Shown here: positions 43,817 through 51,853 of the stretch, one piece after another | Layout of the letters: each line of letters starts with the position of its first letter | Position numbering within the stretch: position 1 is the stretch's first letter | From: Dyella sp. M7H15-1 | GTDB taxonomy: Bacteria; Pseudomonadota; Gammaproteobacteria; Xanthomonadales; Rhodanobacteraceae | DNA: 64,000 nt | Assembly (NCBI RefSeq): GCF_004114615.1 | Contig: NZ_CP035300.1 | Coordinates: 2,170,001-2,234,000 of the forward strand | Direction: 5' to 3' | Notes under the pieces: model-generated | Told to the model about the DNA's origin: nothing | The model's database searches: none | Seen by the model: the letters and a program-made list of their open reading frames with translations, nothing else | Made by a program: the position numbers and the translations under genes

Positions 43817-44047
43817 GTTGTCCTCGTCGTGGAAGCACGCTTCCGGTTTAATGGGGTGGTTGGCATGCCCGCATAACGGGCTTCCAGAAATACGCCATTC
43901 CATGGCTGGTTGATGTCCACATCGCCTTTGTTGATCACGCATCCATGCATGGGATGGAGCGTTGCGACGTGATACATTGTTATAGCTAGCTACCCGACAA
44001 GGTGATCAGGTGAAGACCTGAAATGCAGCGTTGTTTTAAACCCAGGG

Positions 44048-44947
44048 TTAAACCTTGGCGTCCACGCACACGGCCCATCCGTCGTCCCATCCGATCAGCC
44101 GGCCTTGCGCCACCAGTTGGTCCCCGTGCATCAGTCGTAACTGGGGATGGCGGGCGCATTGCAGGGTCACTGGCTCTTCCGGTGCCCAGTGGGCCAAGTC
44201 GGTACGGGGTATGTCGGCATAACCCACTTCCACATCGATGCGTAACATGTGGCCGGGCACATCACTGACGCCGGTAGAGCAATCCAGCACGCATGCCGTG
44301 CCGTCTTCCTGAATCTGGATGCGGCCAGGACTGCGCAAGGGATGCAACCAGAACGTATCCAGACCGCCTCCGCTGCCGTCGATACGCAATGCGTCGCCGA
44401 TCGCCACCTCGGACCATTCATCCTCGTGCAGCGTGCACCAACCCAGGCTCAGTGCCAGGGTATGGGCTTGGTCCTGCGCGGGCTCCAGCGCATGCAGCAG
44501 TGGCTGAATCCAGTCCCACGGTGCATCCAGGATCGTCAAGGGCAAACGCCGCGTGTCCGCACTCATGATGAACTGCCAACGCACGTCGATCGGTGCCGTG
44601 GTCGCGTGAATACTGGCCACATCGCAAGGCGGAAGGCCCACCCTTTGGAGCAGCTCGTTGAGAGGGATCAGCGTCCAGTTGGCAAGCACCGCTGTCCACG
44701 CCGGCCCGACGGCAGCGAAGTTGGGAATATCCAACTGTGGGGCGAGCCAGGCGCACCAGCTTTGCTCCGGCATCCAGAACGACAGCGGCCTGCCGTCACA
44801 CTGCGTGTCCAAGCGAAGTCCCGCACCACCCACGCTTTGGTAGGCCGCGCACAAACGTGTTTCATCGAGGTCGGCGAACGCGCCGATACGGCTCAATTGA
44901 AAAGCATCCAGGGTGTTGTGTAGACGATTAAGCATCGGTAGGCTCAA
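44048..44947 (-). CDS. sctQ: Type III secretion C-ring protein SctQ (SsaQ)
   Basis: Sorting-platform protein of the cytoplasmic C-ring. Up to 299 residues; Met5 (MLNRLHNTLDAFQLSRIGAF) is an alternative start, and the start overlaps the end of sctP by 8-20 bases. The long N-terminal part has weak conservation (PLSFWMPEQSWCAWLAPQLD); the C-terminal SpoA (surface presentation of antigens) domain is clear: DLAHWAPEEPVTLQCARHPQ, then LMHGDQLVAQGRLIGWDDGW. SsaQ has 322 residues and its gene contains an internal start for a short C-terminal product; the Met in GHMLRIDVEVGYADIPRTDL could serve that role here. sctRSTU, which follow ssaQ in SPI-2, are not here; sseA comes next. Confidence 0.85.
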   Translation of the reverse strand: MSLPMLNRLHNTLDAFQLSRIGAFADLDETRLCAAYQSVGGAGLRLDTQCDGRPLSFWMPEQSWCAWLAPQLDIPNFAAVGPAWTAVLANWTLIPLNELLQRVGLPPCDVASIHATTAPIDVRWQFIMSADTRRLPLTILDAPWDWIQPLLHALEPAQDQAHTLALSLGWCTLHEDEWSEVAIGDALRIDGSGGGLDTFWLHPLRSPGRIQIQEDGTACVLDCSTGVSDVPGHMLRIDVEVGYADIPRTDLAHWAPEEPVTLQCARHPQLRLMHGDQLVAQGRLIGWDDGWAVCVDAKV

Positions 44948-45410
44948 CCTCCACCGCTACCGAAACGCCGAGCGCTTCGCTCAGTGTTTCCGTCAACGCA
45001 TCGCCATGCTGCGCGATGCGTTGCCGCAACGCTTCGGTGGGCGCTTTCACACGCAAATGCAGGCGGTTATCGTACCAGTTGGCCTGCACGATCAATCCCG
45101 CCAGCGGACCGGTGCTGGCACGCAGGGCCAAGGCTTGCGTGCCGACGGACGGCAGTGGTGCTGCCACCGGCGGCGGCGCATCGGGCACCTTCGGCCGTGC
45201 GTTGACGGCGGCACGGCTTGTATCGTCATCATGCTGAGGCGGCGTAGGCGGCAACCATGACTGGGCTGAAGCCGGCGCAGGACCTGCCAACGCGACGGCC
45301 TGGTCGAACATGGACTTGAAACGATTGACGTTATGTTTGTCGGGCGAACGTTGCCGCTCACGCTCGTCGCCGCGCGAGGCGGGAATATCACGAGATCCTA
45401 CGGATACCAT
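44928..45410 (-). CDS. sctP: Type III secretion needle-length/switch protein SctP (SsaP-like)
   Basis: The ATG at 45410 shares one base with the stop of sctO (TAATG), giving 160 residues. A Pro-rich low-complexity middle (PPTPPQHDD, PDAPPPVAAPLP) is followed by a compact C-terminal domain (LIVQANWYDNRLHLRVKAPT then LRQRIAQHGDALTETLSEAL), the arrangement of YscP/SsaP/FliK-type substrate-switch proteins. Position between sctO and sctQ is diagnostic. SsaP is 124 residues. Sequence conservation in this family is always low, so the call leans on gene order. Confidence 0.75.
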   Translation of the reverse strand: MVSVGSRDIPASRGDERERQRSPDKHNVNRFKSMFDQAVALAGPAPASAQSWLPPTPPQHDDDTSRAAVNARPKVPDAPPPVAAPLPSVGTQALALRASTGPLAGLIVQANWYDNRLHLRVKAPTEALRQRIAQHGDALTETLSEALGVSVAVEVEPTDA

Positions 45411-45778
45411 TAACTTGATTCCACCATATAGGCGAGCTTTTCTTGCTCGCGCAGGTTTTTGCGCAAGATGCCTTCTTGTTCGGTGCGGCATTGCGCAAGC
45501 CGATCTTTTTCGGTGTCGATGTCCGCCACCTGTTGCTGCAGACGTTTGTTTTCGACTTCCGTCTTGGACAGGGCGATGCGCAACTTACCCAATTCGCTCT
45601 GACTGAACTGGCCTTGACGCGCGGACAGTTCCCGCCATTGTTCGTACAACGCAACACGCTTGGCCTTGACCTGCTCCAGGCGCGTCATCAGCTCATCTTT
45701 TTCCCGGTCCAGCCGAGCTAGCTGGGCGCGCAGCCCCTGCTCACGCCGCCGCTTGATTTCCAATAGGCGCATCAACAT
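45410..45778 (-). CDS. sctO: Type III secretion stalk protein SctO (SsaO)
   Basis: A 122-residue, almost entirely coiled-coil protein (LLEIKRRREQGLRAQLARLD, ELMTRLEQVKAKRVALYEQW, KTEVENKRLQQQVADIDTEK). SctO is the central stalk of the SctN ATPase, the counterpart of FliJ, and SsaO has 125 residues. It starts seven bases before the end of sctN, ends overlapping the start of sctP, and so is translationally coupled on both sides. Confidence 0.85.
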   Translation of the reverse strand: MLMRLLEIKRRREQGLRAQLARLDREKDELMTRLEQVKAKRVALYEQWRELSARQGQFSQSELGKLRIALSKTEVENKRLQQQVADIDTEKDRLAQCRTEQEGILRKNLREQEKLAYMVESS

Positions 45779-47097
45779 GGCCCACCTACCGCTTTCTGGA
45801 GTGCCTTCAGCGTTTTAGTAAAATCGCAGTACTCCTCCACCGGCTGACGCAGGAATTCGTTGATCTGGCCACGCCTCCGTACTGCATCGTCCACATCGGG
45901 ATCCTGACCTTCGCGATATTCCCCCACGCGCACCAGCAATTCGATGTCTTGCCAGGCGCTGAGCAGGCGACGCAGCCGCGCGGCGGCCGCGCGGTGCGGT
46001 GCTTGCGTCACCTGGCTCATGACGCGGCTGATGCTGGCCAATACATCAATGGCCGGGTAGTGATTGGCTTCAGCAAGCTTGCGCGAGAGCACGATATGAC
46101 CATCGAGGATGGAGCGCACTTCTTCGGCCAGCGGGTCGGATTTGTCTTCCATCAGCACGGTGTAGAAAGCGGTAATGCTGCCGCGGGCGGCCGGCCCGGC
46201 ACGTTCCAACAGACGCGGCAAGCGGGCGTACAGGCTGGGCGGATAACCACCTGCCACCATCGGCTCGCCAGCGGCCAGCGCGATCTCTCGCACAGCGCGC
46301 GCATAGCGCGTGAGCGAGTCCACCAGCAGCAGTACTTTTTTGCCTTGGTCGCGGAAATATTCGGCGATGGTCGTGGCGGTGGCGGCGGCTTTCAGGCGCT
46401 CCAGCGCGGGCCGGTCTGAAGTAGCCACCACCACCACGCTGCGTGCTCTCGCCGAAGCGGGTAGCACATGTTCCAGAAACTCGCGCACTTCGCGGCCGCG
46501 TTCGCCAATCAACGCAAGGACCACCACGTCGGCATCCGTACCCCGGCAAAGCATACTGAGCAAGGTACTTTTGCCACAGCCCGCGGGGGCGAAAATGCCA
46601 AGGCGTTGCCCTTCGCCGACCGTGAGTGTGCTGTCGATCGCCCGCACGCCCATGGGCAAGGCGGTATCGATGATGCTGCGCTCCATCGGGTTGGGCGAAT
46701 CCGCATCGATGCCGCACCATTGCTCAACCGGCGGCATCGGCAAACCGTCGATCGGCCGGCCGAGTGCATCCACCACTCGGCTGAGCAATTCAGCACCGAC
46801 CCCTACTTCCGCGCAACGCCCGCTAGGTTGCACCAGCATGCCGATATTGAGTCCGCGCGGCTCTCGATAAGGCGAAAGCAGGGCCTCCTGCCCCACCACC
46901 GCGACAACCTCGGCCAGCGTCTGGTTGGGTAGCTCGCACAACTCGCCCAGGCCCACGCCGGGAAGGTGGGCGCGCAGCAGCGTGGGGTTCACCTCTTGCA
47001 GGCGGCCTATCGTTCGTACGCCGCGGGTTATCGACAGCGTCGGCACTTCCAGGGCGTCGAGGATCCGATCGTAATCAGGCAAGCGCATAGTCATCAC
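45772..47097 (-). CDS. sctN: Type III secretion ATPase SctN (SsaN)
   Basis: The hexameric export ATPase that strips chaperones and unfolds substrates at the inner membrane. 441 residues, about family length (433 for SsaN). The start overlaps sctV by 10-23 bases, depending on whether Met4 (MRLPDYDRILDALE) is used. Seen: Walker A FAPAGCGKSTLLSML at about 169-183, LIGERGREVREFLE, Walker B VLLLVDSLTRYARA, then AGEPMVAGGYPPSLYARLPR and GSITAFYTVLMEDKSDPLAE, all hallmarks of the FliI/SctN family. SISRVMSQV and the C-terminal domain are intact. Confidence 0.95.
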   Translation of the reverse strand: MMTMRLPDYDRILDALEVPTLSITRGVRTIGRLQEVNPTLLRAHLPGVGLGELCELPNQTLAEVVAVVGQEALLSPYREPRGLNIGMLVQPSGRCAEVGVGAELLSRVVDALGRPIDGLPMPPVEQWCGIDADSPNPMERSIIDTALPMGVRAIDSTLTVGEGQRLGIFAPAGCGKSTLLSMLCRGTDADVVVLALIGERGREVREFLEHVLPASARARSVVVVATSDRPALERLKAAATATTIAEYFRDQGKKVLLLVDSLTRYARAVREIALAAGEPMVAGGYPPSLYARLPRLLERAGPAARGSITAFYTVLMEDKSDPLAEEVRSILDGHIVLSRKLAEANHYPAIDVLASISRVMSQVTQAPHRAAAARLRRLLSAWQDIELLVRVGEYREGQDPDVDDAVRRRGQINEFLRQPVEEYCDFTKTLKALQKAVGGPC

Positions 47098-49132
47098 CTA
47101 TCAATTCGATATGACCCAACACTTTGAGTTCGGCTTCGTCGTCTAGCTCCTGGAACGACAAGACGGCCAAGCCGGACAACTCACGCTCGATCAGTTTGCG
47201 TACAAAACGTCGCACATCAATGGCCGTGACCAGTGCGGTGGCGGATCCGTTCTTGGCGACGGTGGCTTTGATTTCTTGCAGGATGGACTGACTCTCTTCC
47301 GCACTGAGCGCCGAGTACGAACCCGCAGCCGTCTGCCGGATGGATTCGCGTATCGTCTGCTCGATCTGCCCGCCCAGCACCCAAGCGCTGATCCACGGCT
47401 GCCCACGCCGATGACGACCCACGATGTGCCGGCGCAACGCCATGCGCGCATATTCGGCCAGCATCACCGGATCTTTCTCGCGCGGCGCCCATTCCACCAG
47501 TGCCTCGAAAATGGCGCGCAAATCCCGGATCGATACCCCTTCGGCCACCAATCGCTGCAATACATCGGCAATGCGCCCAATCGGCAGTTGGCGCTGCAAT
47601 TCTTTGATCAGCTCGCCATAGCTGGACTCCATCTGATCCATCAGATAACGCGCCTCCTGCACACCGATCAGCTCGGAGGCGTAGCGGTCCAGCGCCAGCG
47701 ACACCACGTGAGTCACCGCATCGTGATCGCGATACACCTTCACTCCCGTCGCCTCAAGCACCGGCTGTTGCTCCACCGGCGCCCATTGCAAGCGATGCCC
47801 GCCAAAGGGCAGCGTGTCGTGCGCGACCGCCTGGGACAACCTCGCCGAACTGGCATCGGCCAGCAGCAACGGCTGCATGGTCAACGTCAACACCGGCTCC
47901 TGATAGAGCAGAAAACTAAAGCTTTGCGGCGACAGTCCGGCATGTGCTTGCAGGACAATTTGTGGCAAAGGCAGACCAAGCTGCTCGAGCTTGCTTTGAC
48001 GCAGCTCGATCAGCGCCTGGCCAAGGCGGCCGCCACGCGCGAGGTCTGGGTGCACGCGCAACAACAGAGGTGTTGCACCAACGGCGGGTAGCTCGGCGGC
48101 GCCTTCATCACCCGCATGACCCTCTGCCGCCGCGCCAGTGCCCGCCCCCGCGCCACCACCGCCTGCCTTGCGGCCCGACATAAACGCACCACCGCCGATC
48201 ATCGCGGCAATCGCCAGAAAGATCAGCGTGGGAAAGCCCGGCAAACAAGCGAACACCACCAGCACCGCCGATACGATCCACAGCGCGCTACGATGCCGCA
48301 TGAGCTGGCTCGACAGATCGCTGGCCAGATTGCGGCGCTCCTCGCCCGGCACGCGCGTGACGATGATGCCGGCGGCAATGGAGATCAGCAGCGCCGGTAT
48401 CTGCGCGATGAGTCCATCACCCACCGACAGGATGGCATAGGTGCTGGCCGCCTCGCCGGCCGTCATACCGTGCATGAATACACCCACGGTGATGCCGCCG
48501 AAAATATTCACCAGAATGACGATGATCGACGCAATCGCATCGCCCTTGACGAATTTCATCGCACCATCCATGGCACCGTAGAGCTGGCTTTCCTTCTGTA
48601 CCATCTGGCGCAACCGACGCGCTTCATTGGCATCGATAATGCCGGCGCGCATATCGCCGTCGATGCTCATCTGCTTGCCTGGCATGGCATCGAGCGAAAA
48701 GCGCGCCCCCACCTCGGCCACACGTTCGGAGCCTTTGGTGATCACGATGAACTGCACCACCGTGATGATGGCGAACACGATCAGGCCAACCGCCAGATTG
48801 CCACCGACCGCAAAGTTACCAAACGTATAAACGATCTCACCCGCATCATGCTGCAGCAAAATCAAGCGACTGGTGCTGATGGTTAGCGCTAATCGGTACA
48901 GTGTGGTGATCAGCAGCACCGACGGAAAGCCAGAGAACTCCATCGGCTCACGGATATACACCGCCATCATCAACAGCACGATGGACAAGGTGAGATTGAG
49001 CGCAATAAGCACGTCGACCAGCACGGTCGGCAACGGCACGATCATCATGAAGACGGCGACCAGCAGCATCGCTGCCAGTATCAGATCCTGCCGCGACTTG
49101 AGCGCGCCCAGCCAGTTATTAAGTGTTTGCAT
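47075..49132 (-). CDS. sctV: Type III secretion export gate protein SctV (SsaV)
   Basis: The large nonameric export-gate protein of the FlhA/InvA/SsaV family, 685 residues (SsaV 681). The N-terminal half has about eight membrane segments; conserved blocks are LPTVLVDVLIALNLTLSIVL, PSVLLITTLYRLALTISTSR, ARFSLDAMPGKQMSIDGDMR and [21 protein letters not shown] Gly/Ala-rich linker (GGGGAGAGTGAAAEG) leads to the cytoplasmic domain with PFGGHRLQWAPVEQQ, the SIRDLRAIFEALVEWAPREK block, and C-terminal LSFQELDDEAELKVLGHI. It ends over the start of sctN and begins over the end of the ssaM-like gene. Confidence 0.95.
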   Translation of the reverse strand: MQTLNNWLGALKSRQDLILAAMLLVAVFMMIVPLPTVLVDVLIALNLTLSIVLLMMAVYIREPMEFSGFPSVLLITTLYRLALTISTSRLILLQHDAGEIVYTFGNFAVGGNLAVGLIVFAIITVVQFIVITKGSERVAEVGARFSLDAMPGKQMSIDGDMRAGIIDANEARRLRQMVQKESQLYGAMDGAMKFVKGDAIASIIVILVNIFGGITVGVFMHGMTAGEAASTYAILSVGDGLIAQIPALLISIAAGIIVTRVPGEERRNLASDLSSQLMRHRSALWIVSAVLVVFACLPGFPTLIFLAIAAMIGGGAFMSGRKAGGGGAGAGTGAAAEGHAGDEGAAELPAVGATPLLLRVHPDLARGGRLGQALIELRQSKLEQLGLPLPQIVLQAHAGLSPQSFSFLLYQEPVLTLTMQPLLLADASSARLSQAVAHDTLPFGGHRLQWAPVEQQPVLEATGVKVYRDHDAVTHVVSLALDRYASELIGVQEARYLMDQMESSYGELIKELQRQLPIGRIADVLQRLVAEGVSIRDLRAIFEALVEWAPREKDPVMLAEYARMALRRHIVGRHRRGQPWISAWVLGGQIEQTIRESIRQTAAGSYSALSAEESQSILQEIKATVAKNGSATALVTAIDVRRFVRKLIERELSGLAVLSFQELDDEAELKVLGHIELIGDDYALA

Positions 49133-49541
49133 GAATACCCACGGTTACGCGGTTGAGCAGCCGTTGCTGCAGTTTGCCCAACTGATGCCAAAGTTCGGCG
49201 CCGCTCCCCGCCGGAGCGGTTGCGGCCAGCCATAGTTGATTGCGTGCCAGCCACGTACGCATCGGTACGCCGTTGGCGGCTTCGGGTTGAAGCAGCAGCA
49301 TCAGGCGCAACAAGGTAGGCACGCTCTGCGCGTCCGGCACTTGCCTAGCAACAGTGAGCTTGGCGCGTCCATTCTCCCGCTCCAGATAAAACACATCCTT
49401 ACCCTGCTGCACCATCATATTTTCGCGGGCGGCCACCCGCTCCACGCTCATCAGGCGGAGCCAATACTCCACCTGACGCTGCCATTGCAACTCCATGAGG
49501 GGCTCCATCAGATCACGATGGTGGCATCTTGCGATCACCAT
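49119..49541 (-). CDS. ssaM: SsaM-like type III secretion regulator
   Basis: Up to 140 residues; Met12 or Met16 (MELQWQRQVEYWLRLMSVER) are plausible later starts and give about 125-129, near SsaM (122). It matches Salmonella SsaM as I remember it over the C-terminal half: PEAANGVPMRTWLARNQLWL and GSGAELWHQLGKLQQRLLNR against AALQGIPQRLFLLRDGLAM and SSAELWLRLHHRQIKFLES. SsaM partners SsaL/SpiC in the switch from translocator to effector secretion. The gene overlaps sctV by 14 bases, the same order as ssaM-ssaV. SsaL (SctW) and SsaK (SctL), which precede it in SPI-2, are absent here; the operon begins at this gene. Confidence 0.75.
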   Translation of the reverse strand: MVIARCHHRDLMEPLMELQWQRQVEYWLRLMSVERVAARENMMVQQGKDVFYLERENGRAKLTVARQVPDAQSVPTLLRLMLLLQPEAANGVPMRTWLARNQLWLAATAPAGSGAELWHQLGKLQQRLLNRVTVGIHANT

Positions 49542-49639
49542 GGCAGCGCACCCATCGGGTCAATACCTGAATTGCCGAACCTGCCAAACCTAAACGGCTA
49601 TTCAGGTATTCACCGGATGGAGGCGCCGTGCCCAAGTAC

Positions 49640-49728
49640 CAATAATGGCCACTTTCGCAACGCGATAGGCAGCCACAAATGGCCGGCAGCCTATGGCTCT
49701 CGTTACATCACCATGATTGAAACTAAAA
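49640..49728 (+). repeat. Duplicated leader region, first copy, before the paralog pair
   Basis: GGCCGGCAGCCTATGGCT followed by CATGATTGAAACTAAAAATG recurs at about 50509-50563 before the second gene with few changes. Inside it an eight-codon reading frame (MIETKNGT, stop) overlaps the start of the main gene; in the second copy it reads MIEIKNGT. The duplication therefore covered leader and gene together. Confidence 0.7.
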
Positions 49729-50445
49729 ATGGAACCTAAAATTAAACCATTCCTATCCCATTTTACTCCAGCCACATGCGGCCATTCGGGAGGCGACAAA
49801 TCACTCATGGCCGAGCCATTAGCCATGTTAGAAACGTTAAATGACGTGAAACATCATAATGATGAACTCATCAACAAGGCTAGGAACTTGACCAATAAGC
49901 TGTCCTGTAACAAATCCTTGGACAAAGAGAGCCGGATTCTTCTGTCCTGCGAGATAACCCCATACTCAATAGCCGCGGACAAGCTCGCTAATAAACTCGA
50001 TGGACAAGTATTGGGTGACAATACAAACAGGATCAAACCTAAACTCGAGAATCTCAATAAAGAACTGGATCGGACGTCGCAGAATATTGTTAACCTGCAT
50101 CATGCCGCCAGCGATTCAGACAAAGCCGCCGAGGCACTCAAATGCGTTGCAACGACAGCAGCGACATTCGTTGTTTCGACCACTGTACTGTATGCGCCCC
50201 AGTTGAGGGACTTGCTTAAGCCGGAAACCCTGCATTCGGACTACTTAAGCGCAATCGACGCGGCCAACGAGGCCTCCAACCATTTCAGTGCAACACCCTG
50301 CAAAGACGAGCTTACGAATTTGACTCGTTCGCTGAACGAGGTAAACCGTAAAATTGAAGGGCTTGAGCGTGGGCTACACCTCCCGGTGCGCCGTCCCATC
50401 GGCGACGCACGGCCCAAGACTTTACCCTTTCACGATGAACTTTAA
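49729..50445 (+). CDS. Unknown protein, tandem paralog 1 (candidate effector)
   Basis: A 238-residue protein read from the ATG at 49729 (MEPKIKPFLSHFTPATCGHS); a TTG twelve bases earlier is possible. I do not recognise a family. It is mostly helical and polar with no Sec signal: LETLNDVKHHNDELINKARN, LENLNKELDRTSQNIVNLHH, a moderately hydrophobic stretch CVATTAATFVVSTTVLYAPQ, and the helix DELTNLTRSLNEVNRKIEGL near the end, closing KTLPFHDEL. A second copy follows at 50564. The A+T content is higher than in the backbone, and the gene diverges from the type III operon starting at 49541, so the two may share a control region. A secreted effector is a reasonable guess, no more. Confidence 0.7.
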   Translation: MEPKIKPFLSHFTPATCGHSGGDKSLMAEPLAMLETLNDVKHHNDELINKARNLTNKLSCNKSLDKESRILLSCEITPYSIAADKLANKLDGQVLGDNTNRIKPKLENLNKELDRTSQNIVNLHHAASDSDKAAEALKCVATTAATFVVSTTVLYAPQLRDLLKPETLHSDYLSAIDAANEASNHFSATPCKDELTNLTRSLNEVNRKIEGLERGLHLPVRRPIGDARPKTLPFHDEL

Positions 50446-50563
50446 GCGTCCTCGTCATCAGAGTAGATGGCGGGGGAATTCGTCCGCAACGGCGGTAGGC
50501 CGGCACCTACAAACGGCCGGCAGCCTATGGCTTGCATCACATCACCCATGATTGAAATTAAAA

Positions 50564-51283
50564 ATGGAACCTAAAGTTAATTCATCCTTACCCAGCAATT
50601 GTCCATCCTTACCCAGCCATTGTCTAACTAGACTCACCGGCCATTCGGCCGGTGAGACGCTCGCCTCGTTAACGTACATGAAGAAGCGTAATATCAAACT
50701 CATCGACAAGGCTAGCGACTTGGCCCAAAAGATGGTCGGGAACGAAGGCCAGGACAAAACAAAGCAACATAGTCTGACCTATGCGACGGGCTTATACAAA
50801 CAAGCCGTGACTGACTGCTATGAACAATTAGATAACCGATCATACCTAGAGAGAGTGGGCAAACTCAGTGCTGGACTCAAGCGAGTTAATAACGCACTGA
50901 ATGAATTGTCGCAGAATATTGTTAACCTGCATGATCCTAACCTCGATTCAGACAAAGCCGCCCTGGCACTCAAAGACATTGCAACGTCAGCAGCGAATTT
51001 AATTGCTTTGACCGTCCTGCATGAATTAAACTCGACGAACTCATATAAGCCGGTCTACATGCACCCGAACTACTTATCAGGTGACTACTCAGACTCGGTC
51101 GCCCAGGCCAACGAAGCCCCCCAGTCCAGTGAACTCTACAAAGACGAACTTACGGATTTGACTCGTTCGCTGAACGAGGTAACCCGTAAAATTGAAGGGC
51201 TTGAGCGTGGGGAATACCTCCCGGTGGGCCATCCCACCGGCAACGAACGGCCCAAGGTTTTACCCTTTCACGAAGATCTTTAA
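50564..51283 (+). CDS. Unknown protein, tandem paralog 2 (candidate effector)
   Basis: A 239-residue paralog of the preceding gene. Shared stretches are MEPK at the start, LSQNIVNLHDPNLDSDKAAL in the middle, KDELTDLTRSLNEVTRKIEG and the closing PKVLPFHEDL; the N-terminal 100 residues differ more (CPSLPSHCLTRLTGHSAGET contains a short internal repeat, SSLPSNCPSLPSHC). No Sec signal, no known domain, mainly helical. The conserved C-terminal helix and tail suggest that this part is under the strongest constraint. The mini-frame overlapping the start is conserved as well (MIEIKNGT). Spacing of 118 bases to the first copy; same strand. Confidence 0.7.
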   Translation: MEPKVNSSLPSNCPSLPSHCLTRLTGHSAGETLASLTYMKKRNIKLIDKASDLAQKMVGNEGQDKTKQHSLTYATGLYKQAVTDCYEQLDNRSYLERVGKLSAGLKRVNNALNELSQNIVNLHDPNLDSDKAALALKDIATSAANLIALTVLHELNSTNSYKPVYMHPNYLSGDYSDSVAQANEAPQSSELYKDELTDLTRSLNEVTRKIEGLERGEYLPVGHPTGNERPKVLPFHEDL

Positions 51284-51451
51284 TGGATTCACCTTCGTGC
51301 TGAGACGATGTTGCCAACAGGCCAGGCAGGGGCTATTCGCCTGGCTAACATTCATAGCGTGAATACTGTGTTTATCACCGTCAGCACGCCCAAAAAACGT
51401 GGGCCAGGCGATGGAGTACGTCTGGTTCCTGCCCTTATTCAAGTACAGTCC

Positions 51452-51688
51452 ATGCCTACCTCTGCCAGTAAAAGCTCTTCGCCGATAGAACCAAGCAAAC
51501 GTGCGCCAGCCGAGCGTGAACGTGTTATAGCAGACGCTTATTTCTGTGGGCTTATGGTATCGGAAGGATGCTTTGCGGAGGAGCTGAGCAAAATTATTCG
51601 CAAATATGGCGCAAAGGATGAAGACATGGTGCAAGCCTTTTTCAAAGGCTACGAGCTAAAGCAGCGAGTGAACGGTCTCAGCGCATAA
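51452..51688 (+). CDS. Small unknown helical protein
   Basis: From the ATG at 51452 (MPTSASKSSSPIEPSKRAPA) it has 78 residues; the frame is open back to 51308, but that upstream part looks non-coding. The Ser/Pro-rich start, then AERERVIADAYFCGLMVSEG and a helical tail ELSKIIRKYGAKDEDMVQAF with FKGYELKQRV, resemble nothing I can name. It lies 169 bases after the second paralog on the same strand. Possibly a small effector, chaperone or antitoxin-like protein; this is uncertain, including the start. Confidence 0.45.
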   Translation: MPTSASKSSSPIEPSKRAPAERERVIADAYFCGLMVSEGCFAEELSKIIRKYGAKDEDMVQAFFKGYELKQRVNGLSA

Positions 51689-51853
51689 ATACCTTCCTGT
51701 CAAGGTTTAGTATGCGAGTGCTCGGCATGCTAACACCCAAACGAATCGGGTGGTCCGCAGCGACGTTGAGCATGACTCCAACCTGCCCTCTCACCATCAT
51801 TGCTTCCTCTATACGGATGGCCGCAGGGCAGGCTGGAAAGCTAATCAGGTCAT

